From positions 15,210,414-15,274,413 of the forward strand of contig OZ026835.1 of NCBI GenBank assembly GCA_964023205.1: 64,000 bases of DNA, in the 5' to 3' direction. Positions within the stretch are counted from its first letter, which is position 1. Every line of letters starts with the position of its first letter. The translations under genes were made by a program, and so were the position numbers. The notes under the pieces were generated by a model. It was given only the letters and a program-made list of their open reading frames with translations. It did no database searches and was not told where the DNA came from. Below are positions 46,325 to 57,904 of the stretch, one piece after another. The DNA comes from Lutraria lutraria (taxonomy: Eukaryota > Mollusca > Bivalvia > Venerida > Mactridae).

Positions 46325-46520
46325 GCGCGTTTTCACTTCAAATGCTGGACCGATATGAAGTTCACCAAGACATTATGAAAACAAAACTCGGCCATTACGA
46401 AAAAACTCGGCTATTATGAAATTCGGTCATTCTGATTGGCTGTCCAGCTCGGCCATTATGAACAACTCGTCCATTATGAGATTCGGTCATTTTGATTGGC
46501 TGTCCAGCTCGGCCATTATG
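46325..46520. repeat. Tandem repeat 'CTCGGCCATTATGA'
   Basis: Several copies of CTCGGCCATTATGAA alternate with TTCGGTCATTCTGATTGGCT and GTCCAG, giving a composite unit of about 60 bp repeated twice plus partial units. CCATTATGA is also seen in the hairpin that follows. Confidence 0.7.
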
Positions 46521-46560
46521 AAACCGCTGCTATATTCTATAGTTAATTAATAAAATTGTC

Positions 46561-46685
46561 AATAAGTAAGTGTTTTCATAATGGCCTTGTTATTGGCTTC
46601 AGACAGTCATATTAGCCTTCGGCCTCAGGCTAATATGACAATCTTCAGCCCAATAACAATGCCATTATGAAAACACTTACTTATT
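46561..46685. mobile_element. 125-bp palindromic hairpin element
   Basis: AATAAGTAAGTGTTTTCATA at 46561 is matched by TATGAAAACACTTACTTATT ending at 46685. The arms continue through ATGGCCTTGTTATTGG and GTCATATTAGCC to a tip around TTCGGCCTCAGG. About 62-bp arms with a few mismatches; like 33968-34110 in architecture. Confidence 0.8.
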
Positions 46686-46689
46686 AACA

Positions 46690-47440
46690 TTATAATAATA
46701 ACCAACTTATATGATAATACTTGCTACGCAAATGTAAACATATAGTGTCCTTTCATTGCGATTTCGCAAATTTTGTGACTAATTTCTGAATTCTGATATG
46801 TGTAATTGTATTATGTGTTTGAGCAATCATACATTATAAAAAATATCATTATTCTACATTTTTGTATGCTTTATACAGTTTTCATATGCTTTTTCGTATT
46901 TTATAATATGCTTTGTCAAATTTTGGAGCTATTATCGAATATCAGTTTTACATTAAGTTATAATGTATCTTCTCTATTACATTTCTTTTATTAATATGTT
47001 CTGTATATTTCTGTAAATATGTTGTCCTCGTGGCCCGCAAGGCTTCATAAACTTGAACTTCAAATAAATATTATACATGAAATTATTTAAATGAATATAC
47101 ATGTAATTGATTCATCAGCAATTTTGTTGGAATATGATCAAACAGTAAATTGTTTTTGACTTCTTTAAGATAATTGAATTAAAACAACTGGAAATCAAGT
47201 GATACCAAGATTGTGTTTTAAAGCCGTAAGTATAATAATTCATTGTATGATTAGAGTTATTTATGGTACTGCACTGAGCAATAGAAAATGCTCCACGACA
47301 CAGTTGATATAATTACTGATCATTAATATGGTGTGGACAGACGAAGGGACGAGAAAAAACGTCAAACAAAACATTCTATATACGAAGCTACCCTTTAAGA
47401 ATTAGAAGTTTATGAAATGATATAAATATTGGCTTAAGCT
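46690..47440. other. Intergenic, nothing recognised
   Basis: AT-rich sequence with short frames only; no splice-bounded exon or repeat boundary that I can define. Confidence 0.45.
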
Positions 47441-47441
47441 C

Positions 47442-48290
47442 TTATTATTATTATTGTACCATATTTATATACCGCTTTTTTTCGTAGAAATGTAACGTTC
47501 AAAAGCGCTTTACAAATTTATAAATAACCTATAGCATAAAACAGAAAAAAAGAAAACATATTATGTACGGTTATTGAAACGATCAGTTCTTGTAGACCTG
47601 CAAAAAGTAGTTGGTTTTTAGTTGTCTCTTGAAACTTTGAAGTGTCTTACAGTCTCTAACACTTGATGGCAATGAGTTCCACAATGTAGGCGCAGCTGAT
47701 TCAAAGCACCTGTCACCATATTTCACCTGTTTACTTATGGATGGAACCACCAATGTCAATGATTGCATTGAGCGTAGATTCCGTGTTGGTCTGTAAATTT
47801 CTAATATGTCTTTGATGTACACGGGTGATTGGTCATGAAGAGCTTTGAATATATGAGTAAGAATTTTGTAGTTCACTCTATATTGGATGGGAAGCATTGG
47901 TGTGATGTGGCTGAACCTTGATGTTTTGATTATAATGCGGGCGGCGGTATTTTGAACAGTTTGTAGTTTGTTAATCGTGTATTGTGGGACTCCGTAAAGA
48001 AGCGCGTTGCAATAGTCAAGCCGTGATGTAACTAAAGCGTTAACTAGTGATTTTGTGGCGTCTCTGTTAATATATTTTCTAATGTGACCTATTTGCCGTA
48101 ACTGAGCGTAAGTGGATCTGCACACAGAATTAACATGTTGCTCCATGTTCATGTTGGAGTCTAAAATGCACCTAGATTTCTTACACTAGTTGACTGTGTT
48201 ATTAGTGACTTGTCTACTTTTACTGTAATATTTGAAACTGCTTTTGAGTTGCGTTCTGATGTGAAAACAATGCCGCCCAAACGGGAAAAA
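47442..48290 (-). mobile_element. 5'-truncated LINE (CR1/L2-like) 3' end with ATT tail
   Basis: A 189-codon minus-strand frame (48152-47583) carries the typical C-terminal region of this clade: SRLDYCNALLYGVPQYTINK, LQTVQNTAARIIIKT, YKILTHIFKALHDQSPVYIK, and a terminal YGDRCFESAAPTLWNSLPSS plus FKRQLKTNYF. Upstream a related frame (VDKSLITQSTSVRNLG) is joined by a one-base frameshift near 48170. The 3' end on the minus strand has AAAGCGCTTTTGAACG, GGTATATAAATATGGTACAA and a short AATAATAATAAT tail, the usual tail for these elements. No catalytic domain is left. Confidence 0.85.
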
Positions 48291-49199
48291 TGCATTATCA
48301 TTTATGATGTTAAATGATTCAAAAACGACCCTTTAACAATTTATGCTTGACAAAAAATCCGAAAAGATTTTACAAAATCAATAATATTTGCTGCTGTTTT
48401 ATAGCTGTGTAAGGCTTATGAACGTTTATTTATTGAATTGATTTAACTAAGCGAGATTTACAACCGAATTGTACAAATGGAAATTGTGCTAGTAAAAATA
48501 CATTAGGTGTAAGAACATACTAACTGTAACAATACTGTTATACCACTTATTATTCAGTTATGATTGTATCAAAATGTAGGAATAATCTAGATATTGTATA
48601 ATCATGTAATTTTACTTTTATGTAATAATACTACAGTGCAACTTTTCCAAAACAACACTCTTTGGGTGTATCCAAATTATGTTGTTGTTGAGAGGTTGTT
48701 GCTATAGGGAGGTTAAATTAATACAAATGTAGTTAAATTGTATAGTGAGAAAAAATATGTTGTGGTTAAAGGGAGGTTGTTGCTTAAGAGAGGGCCGCTC
48801 TGTAGAGGTTGTGCTGTATAATGCTGGACATCATGGCGAGCTGAAACATCAGATTTAAAAGAACATGCATCAGATAAAATGGAAATCGGACACTAGTATA
48901 TTGGACAAGTCATTGTTTAATTAAATCATTATTTCTAAAGAACTATACTAATTAATTAAGTTTTTGTTATATTTATTAATTTGTTTTCTACGTTGATTAA
49001 CAATTTAATCTTTATTTCTAAGATACATTCTAATAGAAGTAAGATTTCAGATGGTCAGTTGATATATCTATCCAATTACATGCTTGTGAATACTTAACCT
49101 TACCTATCAAGTTACCTACTAAACCTTAACCTTTAAGAAATATTTTAGCGAAGAAAAATCTTTGATCTTAGAAATGTTAGTTTTTGTTCGTATGGAATT
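48291..49199. other. Intergenic with an interspersed repeat at 48640-48830
   Basis: No gene. The block at 48640-48830 repeats GGAGGTTGTTGCTTAAG and AGGTTGTTGCTATAGGG, with ACAACACTCTTTGG at its left, and looks like a decayed interspersed repeat. Confidence 0.4.
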
Positions 49200-49520
49200 C
49201 AGATTTTGTCATTAATGTTTCTGTTCCTGTCTTGTTGGTGTTTTGGTAAACATTTTGTGCTTTATTTCCTTAAACATGCAAGATCATCTCTTTAGCTTCC
49301 TGAAAAAAGCTCGACATTTGATTAGAAAATATTGATAACCTCGTTTAAAGAACACTTAAGATATTCATAAAACAAATTACGAAGTTAATAGATACTTTAA
49401 GTCAACATTATGAAGCTTTATAAATATGGATTCTGTATTGAACCGTTACACATAAGATTAATATTTGTACTTCTTAAACGTTTGCTTTAAATGCTGGCAA
49501 AGAAACACAGAAAACAATCA
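49200..49520. repeat. Segmental duplication, second copy (left part)
   Basis: Matches 38100-38410: CTGTCTTGTTGGTGTTTT, CCTTAAACATGCAAGAT, CTCTTTAGCTT, AAGATATTCATAAAA, TTTATAAATATGGAT and AAATGCTGGCAAAGAAAC occur in the same order. Confidence 0.75.
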
Positions 49521-49722
49521 TAATTTAATGTGTATTACTAAATTTTCGATCAATGAAATTGTCTTGTAAAATCCAATATCGATTTGTTTAAAGCGCGATA
49601 ATTCCGTGCGCTGCTGTGGCTGATGTAAAAGCAACAAAATTGCACGGGAAAAATGTGCAGGGGCAAATTGAAAAAAAAAAAAAATGTGCAGTTCAGTCAT
49701 GTGTTGACCTGAAAAACATAAA

Positions 49723-50518
49723 ATGGGTAGATTAGAAATCACCGACAGAGGTATAGCCGTCGGACTTATTCAGGCGGGTGTGTCAAAACAAGAGGTAGGT
49801 CTACAGTTTTCATTATTTCATGCAGACGGTTCATCTGAATTTATTGATTTTCACACATTATCTGTATAAATAATTGTTTTATAAGGTAAAGTAGTGAAAA
49901 TATTATTTTGGCAAAAAGTTTTTCCAACATATACTCATTTATCCGTCTATCTTTAAAGCAGATTTCCGACAATAGATTTTTCCATATTATACTGAAATGG
50001 ACTTTATTCCGTTAAGAACAGATTAATTAATATTTATTCAAATCGATATTGTTTCAATATCTTGAGGTTTTTTCTTGCCATACCTCTGACAATATCACTC
50101 TTGTTACCCTTTTTTTACCTAATTTGTTGGCTACCGCAGTTAAATAAATTCATCAATAAGTTTATCGGTAATTAATCGATATTTAACACTTTAGGTTGCT
50201 AGAAGAATGGACGGACATAGGAACAACATTCGACAACATTTCTTCAACAATTATATCGTGTCAATTAGGGCAAGATGTCTAGCTGTAATACGGGCTAATG
50301 AGGATCATATCCGATACTCACTGTGTAGTGCACGAACAAGTATTCAATGCGATAAAATGAAGAAAAACTGTGATTTCTGTGTTTCATTTTTATTTTTTAT
50401 GTTATTCCTGATAATGAAACCCGAGATCAATGAATTAAAATGCATATTGTTTATACTTCTTTCTTCTGCCATTCCTGAAAATTTCAAGGACCTTGCTTTA
50501 ATATTTCCGGAGATATAA
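49723..50518 (+). pseudogene. Tc1/mariner-like transposase N-terminal relic split by a GT-AG interval
   Basis: ATG at 49723 opens 24 codons: MGRLEITDRGIAVGLIQAGV then SKQE, ending at 49794 with GAG|GTAGGT. A matching continuation starts at 50195 after ACTTTAG: VARRMDGHRNNIRQHFFNNY and onward to RANEDHIRYS. Joined, this resembles the first helix-turn-helix and start of the linker of Tc1-type transposases (GLIQAGVSKQEVARRM is characteristic). The frame stays open to 50518, but the residues after about 50345 are not transposase-like and the catalytic region is absent. The 400-bp gap has intron-like ends, odd for this element class. No inverted terminal repeats could be fixed. Confidence 0.55.
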
Positions 50519-51130
50519 GAATTTATACAACTGCACAGTTATAAGTTTGGCCTAGTGTATAATGCTGTAAACTTTTAATCATTATATCACTGTCTTCCGT
50601 GGCGAAATTGGTAAAGCATAAGGTTACTGAATCTTGAGTACTGTGTCTGATGTTAAACATTATTAAATAAAGTATGAATATAAAATTTTTTTTTTTTATT
50701 TTTAAAGTACGTAGTTGCTTCCTTTTTTATAAACGTTGAAAATGATGTTTAAATATTTTTATATAAATTGCCACGTGAAACTAACATAAAATTAATGTAG
50801 TTACCTCATATGGGTATTTCGCATTTATATATCATTTCAATTGATGAGTATTTCATCATGATTTTTGGCAATAATATACAGTGTTTACCTTTACAATGGT
50901 ATCGTCCAATATTCGACCCTGACTATGCAAAAATTTAACTATACATGAATTTTCTAAAATTAAATAACAAAAACAATATTCATCTAATTGTTACATGTTT
51001 ATTTAACTGTAGCCCTCTAATGCGAAGAAGTTCACCTTTTAATACGCTGTTGAATTACAAATGAAACGCAAGAAGAATATGTAAGTTTGAATATCATGTT
51101 GTATAGTATCAAGGTTATCAAGCCCTTTTT
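50519..51130. other. Intergenic, nothing recognised
   Basis: AT-rich; contains a T-rich tract near 50685-50700. No coding exon or definable repeat. Confidence 0.4.
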
Positions 51131-51134
51131 TCAC

Positions 51135-51275
51135 CTGAAATTATTGTACTATAATAATTTATAATATGTTTACAGTTTAACGTGGTTATAGAGAATTTCT
51201 GGGGACTCGAAATGTAAGTTTATTCTATCCATTAATAATTTTAATCATTACCTTGAAATGAAGATACTCTTGTAA
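51135..51275. repeat. Segmental duplication, second copy (right part)
   Basis: Matches 38430-38545: ATTGTACTATAA, GTTTAACGTGGTTATAGAGA, GGGGACTCGAAAT and TTGAAATGAAGATA. In the first copy this block directly follows the left part; here 1.6 kb intervenes. Confidence 0.7.
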
Positions 51276-51764
51276 AGGGGGTATAATTGTTTCACCGTAT
51301 TCGATTGTTTCATGCAACTGCGTTATAATTTAATACTACAATTATTTAAACTGCTATTTCATAGCACAAAAGTATGATTTAATAACAATTGTTCTTTCAG
51401 TACAATAGTTTCGAAGTTAGTCCCTGTATACAAACATACAATGTCAAAACAATATCGATTTGTTCAGACGATTCACTCGTTCTCCGATAATGGGTTCAAA
51501 TTGAAAAAAAGTGTCGAACCAAAATTGTGTGTTTACGACATTTAGAATAAAAACTTGTTTGTATCTATTTCATTGAGAATGTTTCCGTACGGGTTATAAC
51601 TTTTGACTTGTTATAGTCTAACAAAACCCAATGTCGCCAAACCAAATACTAGTTCTTTCGCTAGGAAACTGTGTCTTCAATACGTTTTATGGATGTCTTG
51701 TTTTGATGATTGGCCGTGCCTTGCATATATTTTCATTCATTACCCTTTTTATTCTAGTTTTATT

Positions 51765-52110
51765 ACGTGTCCCTAAGGGGACATAACTCTGCAACGAGTA
51801 GATCACTGGGCATGAAAATTGTGTCTTGCACATCTACAATTAATATTGATTATATATTTCAAGTTTCAATTGAGTCCCTTGAACAATTTGGAAGTCGTTT
51901 ACCCCACAAACTAAGACTGCCTTTGTATACTATATGGCTAAGTTTAACGGCGCATAACTCTAGAATGAATGAATCACTGGGAATCAAAATTGTGTCTTGC
52001 ACTTCTATATTTAATATTGATGATATATTTCAAGTTCCTTGATAAATGTGGAAGTAGTTCGCTCCACAAACTAAAACTGCCATTGTGCACTATATGGATA
52101 GTATGGAACA
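51765..52110. repeat. Tandem pair of a 'GGACATAACTCTG' bivalve repeat
   Basis: Two units of about 175 bp share CATAACTCT, GAATCACTGGG, AAAATTGTGTCTTGCAC, ATATATTTCAAGTT and CCACAAACTAA. The open frames reported here are products of the repeat. A related copy lies at 54590-54790. Confidence 0.7.
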
Positions 52111-53060
52111 GTATTAGTACAAAAATTACACTGTGCCTTCTGACATGCCGTCTTGCTTTTTTACGTGCATATTTTTACATCCAAACGTTGCATACTACAT
52201 TGTTACATTTTCATTCACGCATTAGTACAGAAATTACATCATGTGGTCTTGCTTTGTTTAATGTTTATATTTACATCCAACGTAGTTACATTTCACATTC
52301 ATGCATTTGTTATTTTATCTTTCGTAATTACGTTCATATTTTAACATCCATATTCTGAAATTGCTAATTGTGTGTTTTGTTGTCGAAAGTTTTGCTATTG
52401 TTTTTGGGGGTTTCATTGTGTTATGTTGGTTAGTATCGCCTTAAAATATTTTCGTCAGAAAAAAATTCTGTCATTTCGTTTCAAGGGGAACAACTCTGAA
52501 GTAACCCGGGTACGGAAATTAACGAAGTAACATCGTTTATGAGTACTCGCTATTCGACAACTGGTTATTTTACAACAACTTCAAATTCATTAAATGTGTA
52601 TGTTCATTTTTGACATTAGTACAAAATGATGTTTTAAATACTTATTAACGCAAAACTACGAAATAAAAAATAATACGAAACTATGCAAACGGCGACATAG
52701 ACTCTGAAGTAAACTGGTACTCGTTGACTTGTGTGTACAAAGCCTTTGTTGCACTGCAACATGGAACGGGACCCAGTTTTCAGTAGAGAAATGACGTCAC
52801 GTTCGCTGACAATCAAGTGGGTCCGAAACGATTCATAATAAAGTTTCCTTTTAAAAAGAAAAGGCTTGGCTGGTTGTTGCTAATAAAAGTTAGTTCTGAT
52901 ACCGTAACTAAATTGGTTCATTTTATTTCGTCTTGTTGACCATTTTAGTTATGGAATTGTACTCTTTCAAAGTCAACAGGTAGTCTGAAACATCGGTATA
53001 TTTTTCTATTTATATATTTTCCTATAATTCATCGTACTGTACACAAGTTTTAAATTGCAT
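52111..53060. other. Intergenic, no gene recognised
   Basis: Hydrophobic short frames only (low-complexity AT sequence with ACATCC phrases). GTCTGAAACATCGGTA near 52983 matches sequence upstream of copy 1 (34610). Confidence 0.4.
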
Positions 53061-53061
53061 C

Positions 53062-53530
53062 AGAGAAAGCGTTTCGCAAGTTAAATTATAGTAGGGGTGT
53101 ATTTCATTAATTAATTAATCCTCCGCTTATTACCTTCAGCAATTATGTTGTTAATTAAACAAAGAGCTAGTAAAGTAAAAATAATTGAGACTGCGTTGAT
53201 ATATCTTATCTTTTCGTGCCTTAACGGTTGATGGAACATGCCGATTTATAGTGAAACACCCCGATTTTACAATGAAATCATCAAGATCACGTGACAAAAT
53301 TATTGGCGGCAATAGCGTTTCGCAGGTTTCATTATAGAAGGGGCTTCCTTAAATTCTCTTGAACAATCCTCCGCTAATATGTCTTTCAGTAATGATTAAA
53401 ATAATTGATTTAAATATATTGTACATAGTAACAGAAAAATAGACAGTTTTAAAATGTGTACCTTAACGTATAATTAATGTTAATAGAACAAACCGATCTT
53501 TAGTGAAACACCCTGATTTCATAATAGACT
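53062..53530. repeat. Tandem duplication, about 247-bp period
   Basis: GCGTTTCGCAAGTT near 53070 and GCGTTTCGCAGGTT near 53317 start two diverged units. They share AATTATAGTAGGGG / CATTATAGAAGGGG, AATCCTCCGCT, TTCAGYAAT, AAAATAATTGA, CTTAACG and TAGTGAAACACCC. Confidence 0.65.
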
Positions 53531-54589
53531 AGCACAGTGATGTTGGTACACTCAAGTCATGTGATACCGATTCACACAGTAAGCGTAAACCAATCACCGG
53601 ACTGTTAACATATAGCTCTCAACCAATCGCCGGACTCTTAACATTTTTGTGCACTTGTACCCAGCTTTCGCATTGCATCTACCAGCATCTAGGGAACAAA
53701 CGTAACCGAAAACAATACATGGGCTTGGAGCCGTAGCTCCAAGCCAAAAATAACACGACTCTAAAAATAGCTTGGGAAATTTACTATGTCGGGAACATGT
53801 CACTTGATGATACGGTAACTGTATACTGTCCGGGAACTGTTCTCATGCCAGTACAAGTTTATTACCCAAGCTCTTACAGTATCCAGGTAGTTGTGTTTTA
53901 TTAACTAAATACAACTACCAGCAGCATCCTTGTATCATGTTTTGAATATGGACGTGTGACTTACCTTTTGATATGACTATAATTATATTCAGGGAATGAA
54001 TGTACATATACGGTATAGTAAGACTTTTTAAAGTATTTCTTGGCGAAAATGTTTACAATATTCGGATATAGCGGCAAAGACCTGCAAAGAACAATGGTTC
54101 TCTGCCTTACGTTATAACAATATATTGATGTCTTAGAATGGGACACAACTTTTGTAAGGCCAGCTTTAGTTCCGCATTATAATTTGCGCCTTCTTCCGAT
54201 AATTACCGATGTTAAGAACAGCTAGCGCCACCCAGTGTCATAATTCGTGGTACAAATTATGACATTAGGCATTTTGCTTGCTTACGTTGTACGTGTGGCA
54301 TGCTTCGATGTAACATTTGTAACATGAACATGTTGACATTATCATTTCAGTAATTCATAAAGTATGTGATATAAATAAGATACGAACAATCAAATAAAGA
54401 GTGGACAATGTAGAAATAGTATATGTTACACAGATACACGAACCATGCATCAATGCATTTCCCATAATTACGATGTCATTCTGAAAAATGCGCGGACAAT
54501 AGAAGTCAAAATATAGTATGAAATGTCAGTTGTGCGAATGGACAACGTAACAGCACAAGGCCGCATGTCAGAAAGCACAATGTAATTTT
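53531..54589. other. Intergenic, nothing recognised
   Basis: No gene. Includes a small direct pair (AACCAATCACCGGACTGTTAA and AACCAATCGCCGGACTCTTAA near 53589 and 53621) and an inverted pair GGCTTGGAGC / GCTCCAAGCC near 53723. Confidence 0.45.
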
Positions 54590-54790
54590 TGTACTAATAC
54601 TGTTCCATAGGATAGGTTCAAGGACACATAACTCTGGAATTAGTGAATCAATTTTTAAGTTTTATTGCAATGTCTTAAAGAATGCGAAGGTAGTTCGCTC
54701 CACAAACGTTTGATATTTTATGCAGACGGACGGACCGACCGACCGACATAGTTACCCCAATATACCCCCTCTCAAATTTCGTTTGTTGGG
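54590..54790. repeat. 'CATAACTCTGG' bivalve repeat copy
   Basis: Contains AAGGACACATAACTCTGG, GTAGTTCGCTCCACAAAC and a terminal GACGGACGGACCGACC with CCCAATATACCCCCT. A frequent type of repeat end in bivalve DNA. Confidence 0.6.
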
Positions 54791-55065
54791 GTATAGTAAG
54801 CAATTCATCTTGACACCGGTATTCATGTTTCATGAATGCTTATTTTTAAGTTATAGATAGTGCACATATTTGATTTCATAGATATAACAAATAATGACAC
54901 CTGTTTATAATTGACATGCACCATTTAACAGTGTATGCATATGGTTTAAGAACGGAATGGTTAAGTTACTGTTTTATAATTCAAAATTGTAGCTAAATCG
55001 TAAAGACTTGGAATTAGTCTCAAATACAATGTATATTGATCTTTAAACGTAAAGCTATTCTATTT

Positions 55066-55225
55066 ACATGCTTATTGTTTTGGTGTTACATAATGGTGTC
55101 TGTTATAGAGGAATGGCTGAAGTGATTAAGTTAAATAGAGCGTTAAGTATTCATTGTAGAATATCATCAAAGAAAGTCTGAAATTTATCTAGTTTATGTC
55201 AGTGGGATTTTAGAACATGACTTGA
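55066..55225 (+). promoter_or_regulatory. Conserved upstream block of sulfotransferase copy 3
   Basis: Near-identical to 41640-41801. Homology to the region upstream of copy 2 extends back to at least 54840 (ATAGTGCACATATTTGA against ATAGTGTACATATTTGA near 41420), so the duplicated unit includes at least 380 bp upstream of the ATG. Confidence 0.5.
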
Positions 55226-56713
55226 ATGATGTCTTGGCGTCACATAAAGAAGTTTCTTTTAATTTGTTTGCTTCTTTTAATGATATATTTTGTGTTTGAA
55301 TTCTGGTCAAACTCGTTTTACAAGGACAGTATTTTACAAAAGCCTCAGAGCGAACTTAAACATGATGTCAGTATGATATTCCGAAACCAAACTGAGTGTT
55401 ATAAAGCACAAATGATGAATACACCTGTTGGTGAGAGTGTGGACAACTAAATTGATGTTTGTGAGAGTTTAAATGAGATTGACAGGAATCAAATATCGTC
55501 ACAATGTCCATCATGTCGCTTTAAGTTGCTGAAGCTCGTAAAACAACAAAAGCCATTTGTTGCATTGGCTAGCTTTCCTGGTTCTGGAAACTCGTGGACA
55601 CGAGAATTATTAGAATCTATAACAGGTATGTTACATTTTTGTAGTTTGTTTGTTTAGTACTACATGTATATTACTCGTGTTACATATTTAGTAAATATTA
55701 ACACCAAAAATGAAGTTTATCCTGATGTTTAGGTTCAATTTGGTCATTTTGGGTGAAAAGTTCGTTTATTGTCGATGTCACATAATTATGGATAAATGAT
55801 TTATCCAGATTTTCAAATTCTGTTATGACGGCGTCAATGTAGGCCAGTAAGTTAGTAGTGTATAAATATGTTACTACATTGTATATTTTAACTCTAAACT
55901 TCTAAGCGCACTGCTTAGCTCATTGTGTGGAGCGACTGTCACAATAATGTGTTATGATAAATATATGTGCTTCATTAACAGTATCGAAACAAGCTGAACA
56001 TTTTCTGAAAATAGCATAATATGAACATTCTGTCCATACATATGTAATATCGAAATAGAATTTCAATTAGCAAGCATTACTTTAAACAAATTGATTAGAT
56101 AAATGTAAAAGATTAAAAGTATGCCCTTCGGACTTTGTCAGTCTTTTTCTTAGACAGTATTTCAATATAAAACATATCTCCTAAAAAATCTGCCTATTTT
56201 AAAAACATGCCTTATATTTATGTTGGTCTTGTTTTTTGGACATTTTTGACGGAAACTTCATCAATCATTGTTTCGAATAGCTGTTTTTAAGTTAACAGAT
56301 AGATTGTCCCCAGAATTTTGTGCTTTCTTTTATTGCCTTTACGCAACAGTTCAAAAGGAATTCATCAATTCTGTATTTTTACAGGAATTCATTGATAATT
56401 AAGTCACCTCTATCCGCGTGCATATAATTTTCCTTATTGTTTTTCCTGTTATATTTAGATTTTAAAGGCACAAAACTGACTAGTCAGCTTAGATACATGC
56501 GAATAATTGATAGGATAAGCCTCACACATAGACACTAGTATATAACAACAACAAAACATCAACAAACAATAAGAACAAGTTAACGCCAGCAACTTCAATA
56601 AAATAGACACTATATCGGGGTTGTCGCATTTGACTGGTCTGTAACCATTAACCAAAATCTATCTGATGAGGTTTTAATATTTTGATGATATGTTTGCACT
56701 ATTTTTTAAAATA

Positions 56714-57115
56714 AGGTTTGGAAGACACATGGACATATGGTACATTAATAAAATGAGGTTTGGAGGACACATGGACATATGGTACATTTATGAAATGAGG
56801 TTTAGAGGACACATGGATATATGATACATTTATGAAATGAGATTTTGATGACACATGAATATATGATACATTTTTGAAATTAAGTTTGGAGGACACATGG
56901 ACATATGATACATTTATGAAATGAGGTTTGGAGGACACATGGACATATTAATTTATGATACATTTATGAAATTAAGTTTGGAGGACACATGGATATATGA
57001 TACATTTATGAAATTAAGTTTGGAGGACACATGGATATATGATACATTCATGAAATGAAGTGTGGAGGACACATGAACATATGATACATTTTAAAGATGA
57101 GGTTTGGAGGACACA
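56714..57115. repeat. Minisatellite, 42-bp unit, about ten copies, in intron 1 of copy 3
   Basis: AGGTTTGGAGGACACATGGA then CATATGATACATTTATGAAATG recurs at 42-bp steps from 56714, with one unit lengthened by 8 bp near 56950. The multiple-of-three unit keeps a minus-strand frame open (56938-56699) that is only a repeat product. It ends 30 bp before the exon 2 acceptor. Confidence 0.93.
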
Positions 57116-57420
57116 TGAACATAATAATACTATCTCAATTTCAGGAATTTATACAGGTAGCATTTACAGGGATAACATGGGTCAGTTTAATGGATCCAGA
57201 CGTTGTCCTTTGCGTGGTGGTGTCTACATTATAAAAACACACAACTACGATAACAAGACAAATCATAGGGACTGTACGGCAATGCATAAGACAACACTTG
57301 ACTATCAGAAGGCAATGCTTATCATCAGAAACCCATACGACGCCTTGCTGTCATATTATAATCTCATTAGTAAAGGGAACAAGATTGGTGTTGCAGATCG
57401 TGAGCGGTTTCAAAATAAAA

Positions 57421-57904
57421 GTTAGTATATAATGTTAAGATCTCTCCCGTCCAGTTATAAAAGTCAGACTAGAACGGTTTCTTACTTCATGTATGTCAAG
57501 ATAGTAATACTCGGTTTCAATAAGCATCCATAAAAATGAAAAAAAATAAGAAGATTGGTAATACAATTCGTACGGACAATGAAATTATAGGGTAGAAAAA
57601 ATGTGAAAATAACAAGCTTGACTCTGTAGGAATAATATGACCGGCAGTATAAGTTGAAACCAGGGACTATTTCCTTGAAAGTACTATTTAACTTACTAAG
57701 GAACTTGAAGACTTCTGTATGAAAATCAGAAACTTAATCTGATCATCTGACCCTTAACACCCTAACCAAAACTGTATACAGTTACTTTATCAAAATCAGA
57801 AATTGAAACTTTACTCTTAACCAAAATCGTATTCAGTCATATGCGGACAATTTGCTAATTTGAAGGTATGAATTTCGTCAAATAACTAAGTTATGATATA
57901 TAGC
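57421..57904 (+). other. Intron 2 of copy 3, left part
   Basis: Aligns with intron 2 of copy 2 (TCTCCCGTCCAGTTATAAAA; CTTAATCTGATCATCTGAC; ACAGTTACTTTATCAAAATC). No coding content. Confidence 0.55.

Noticed and set aside
51767..52358. Overlapping frames of 91 and 129 codons
   Set aside because: They are translations of the tandem 'CATAACTCT' repeat and adjacent AT-rich sequence.
56699..56938. 79-codon minus-strand frame with repeated VSSKPHFINV
   Set aside because: It is produced by the 42-bp minisatellite, whose unit is a multiple of three; it is not a gene.
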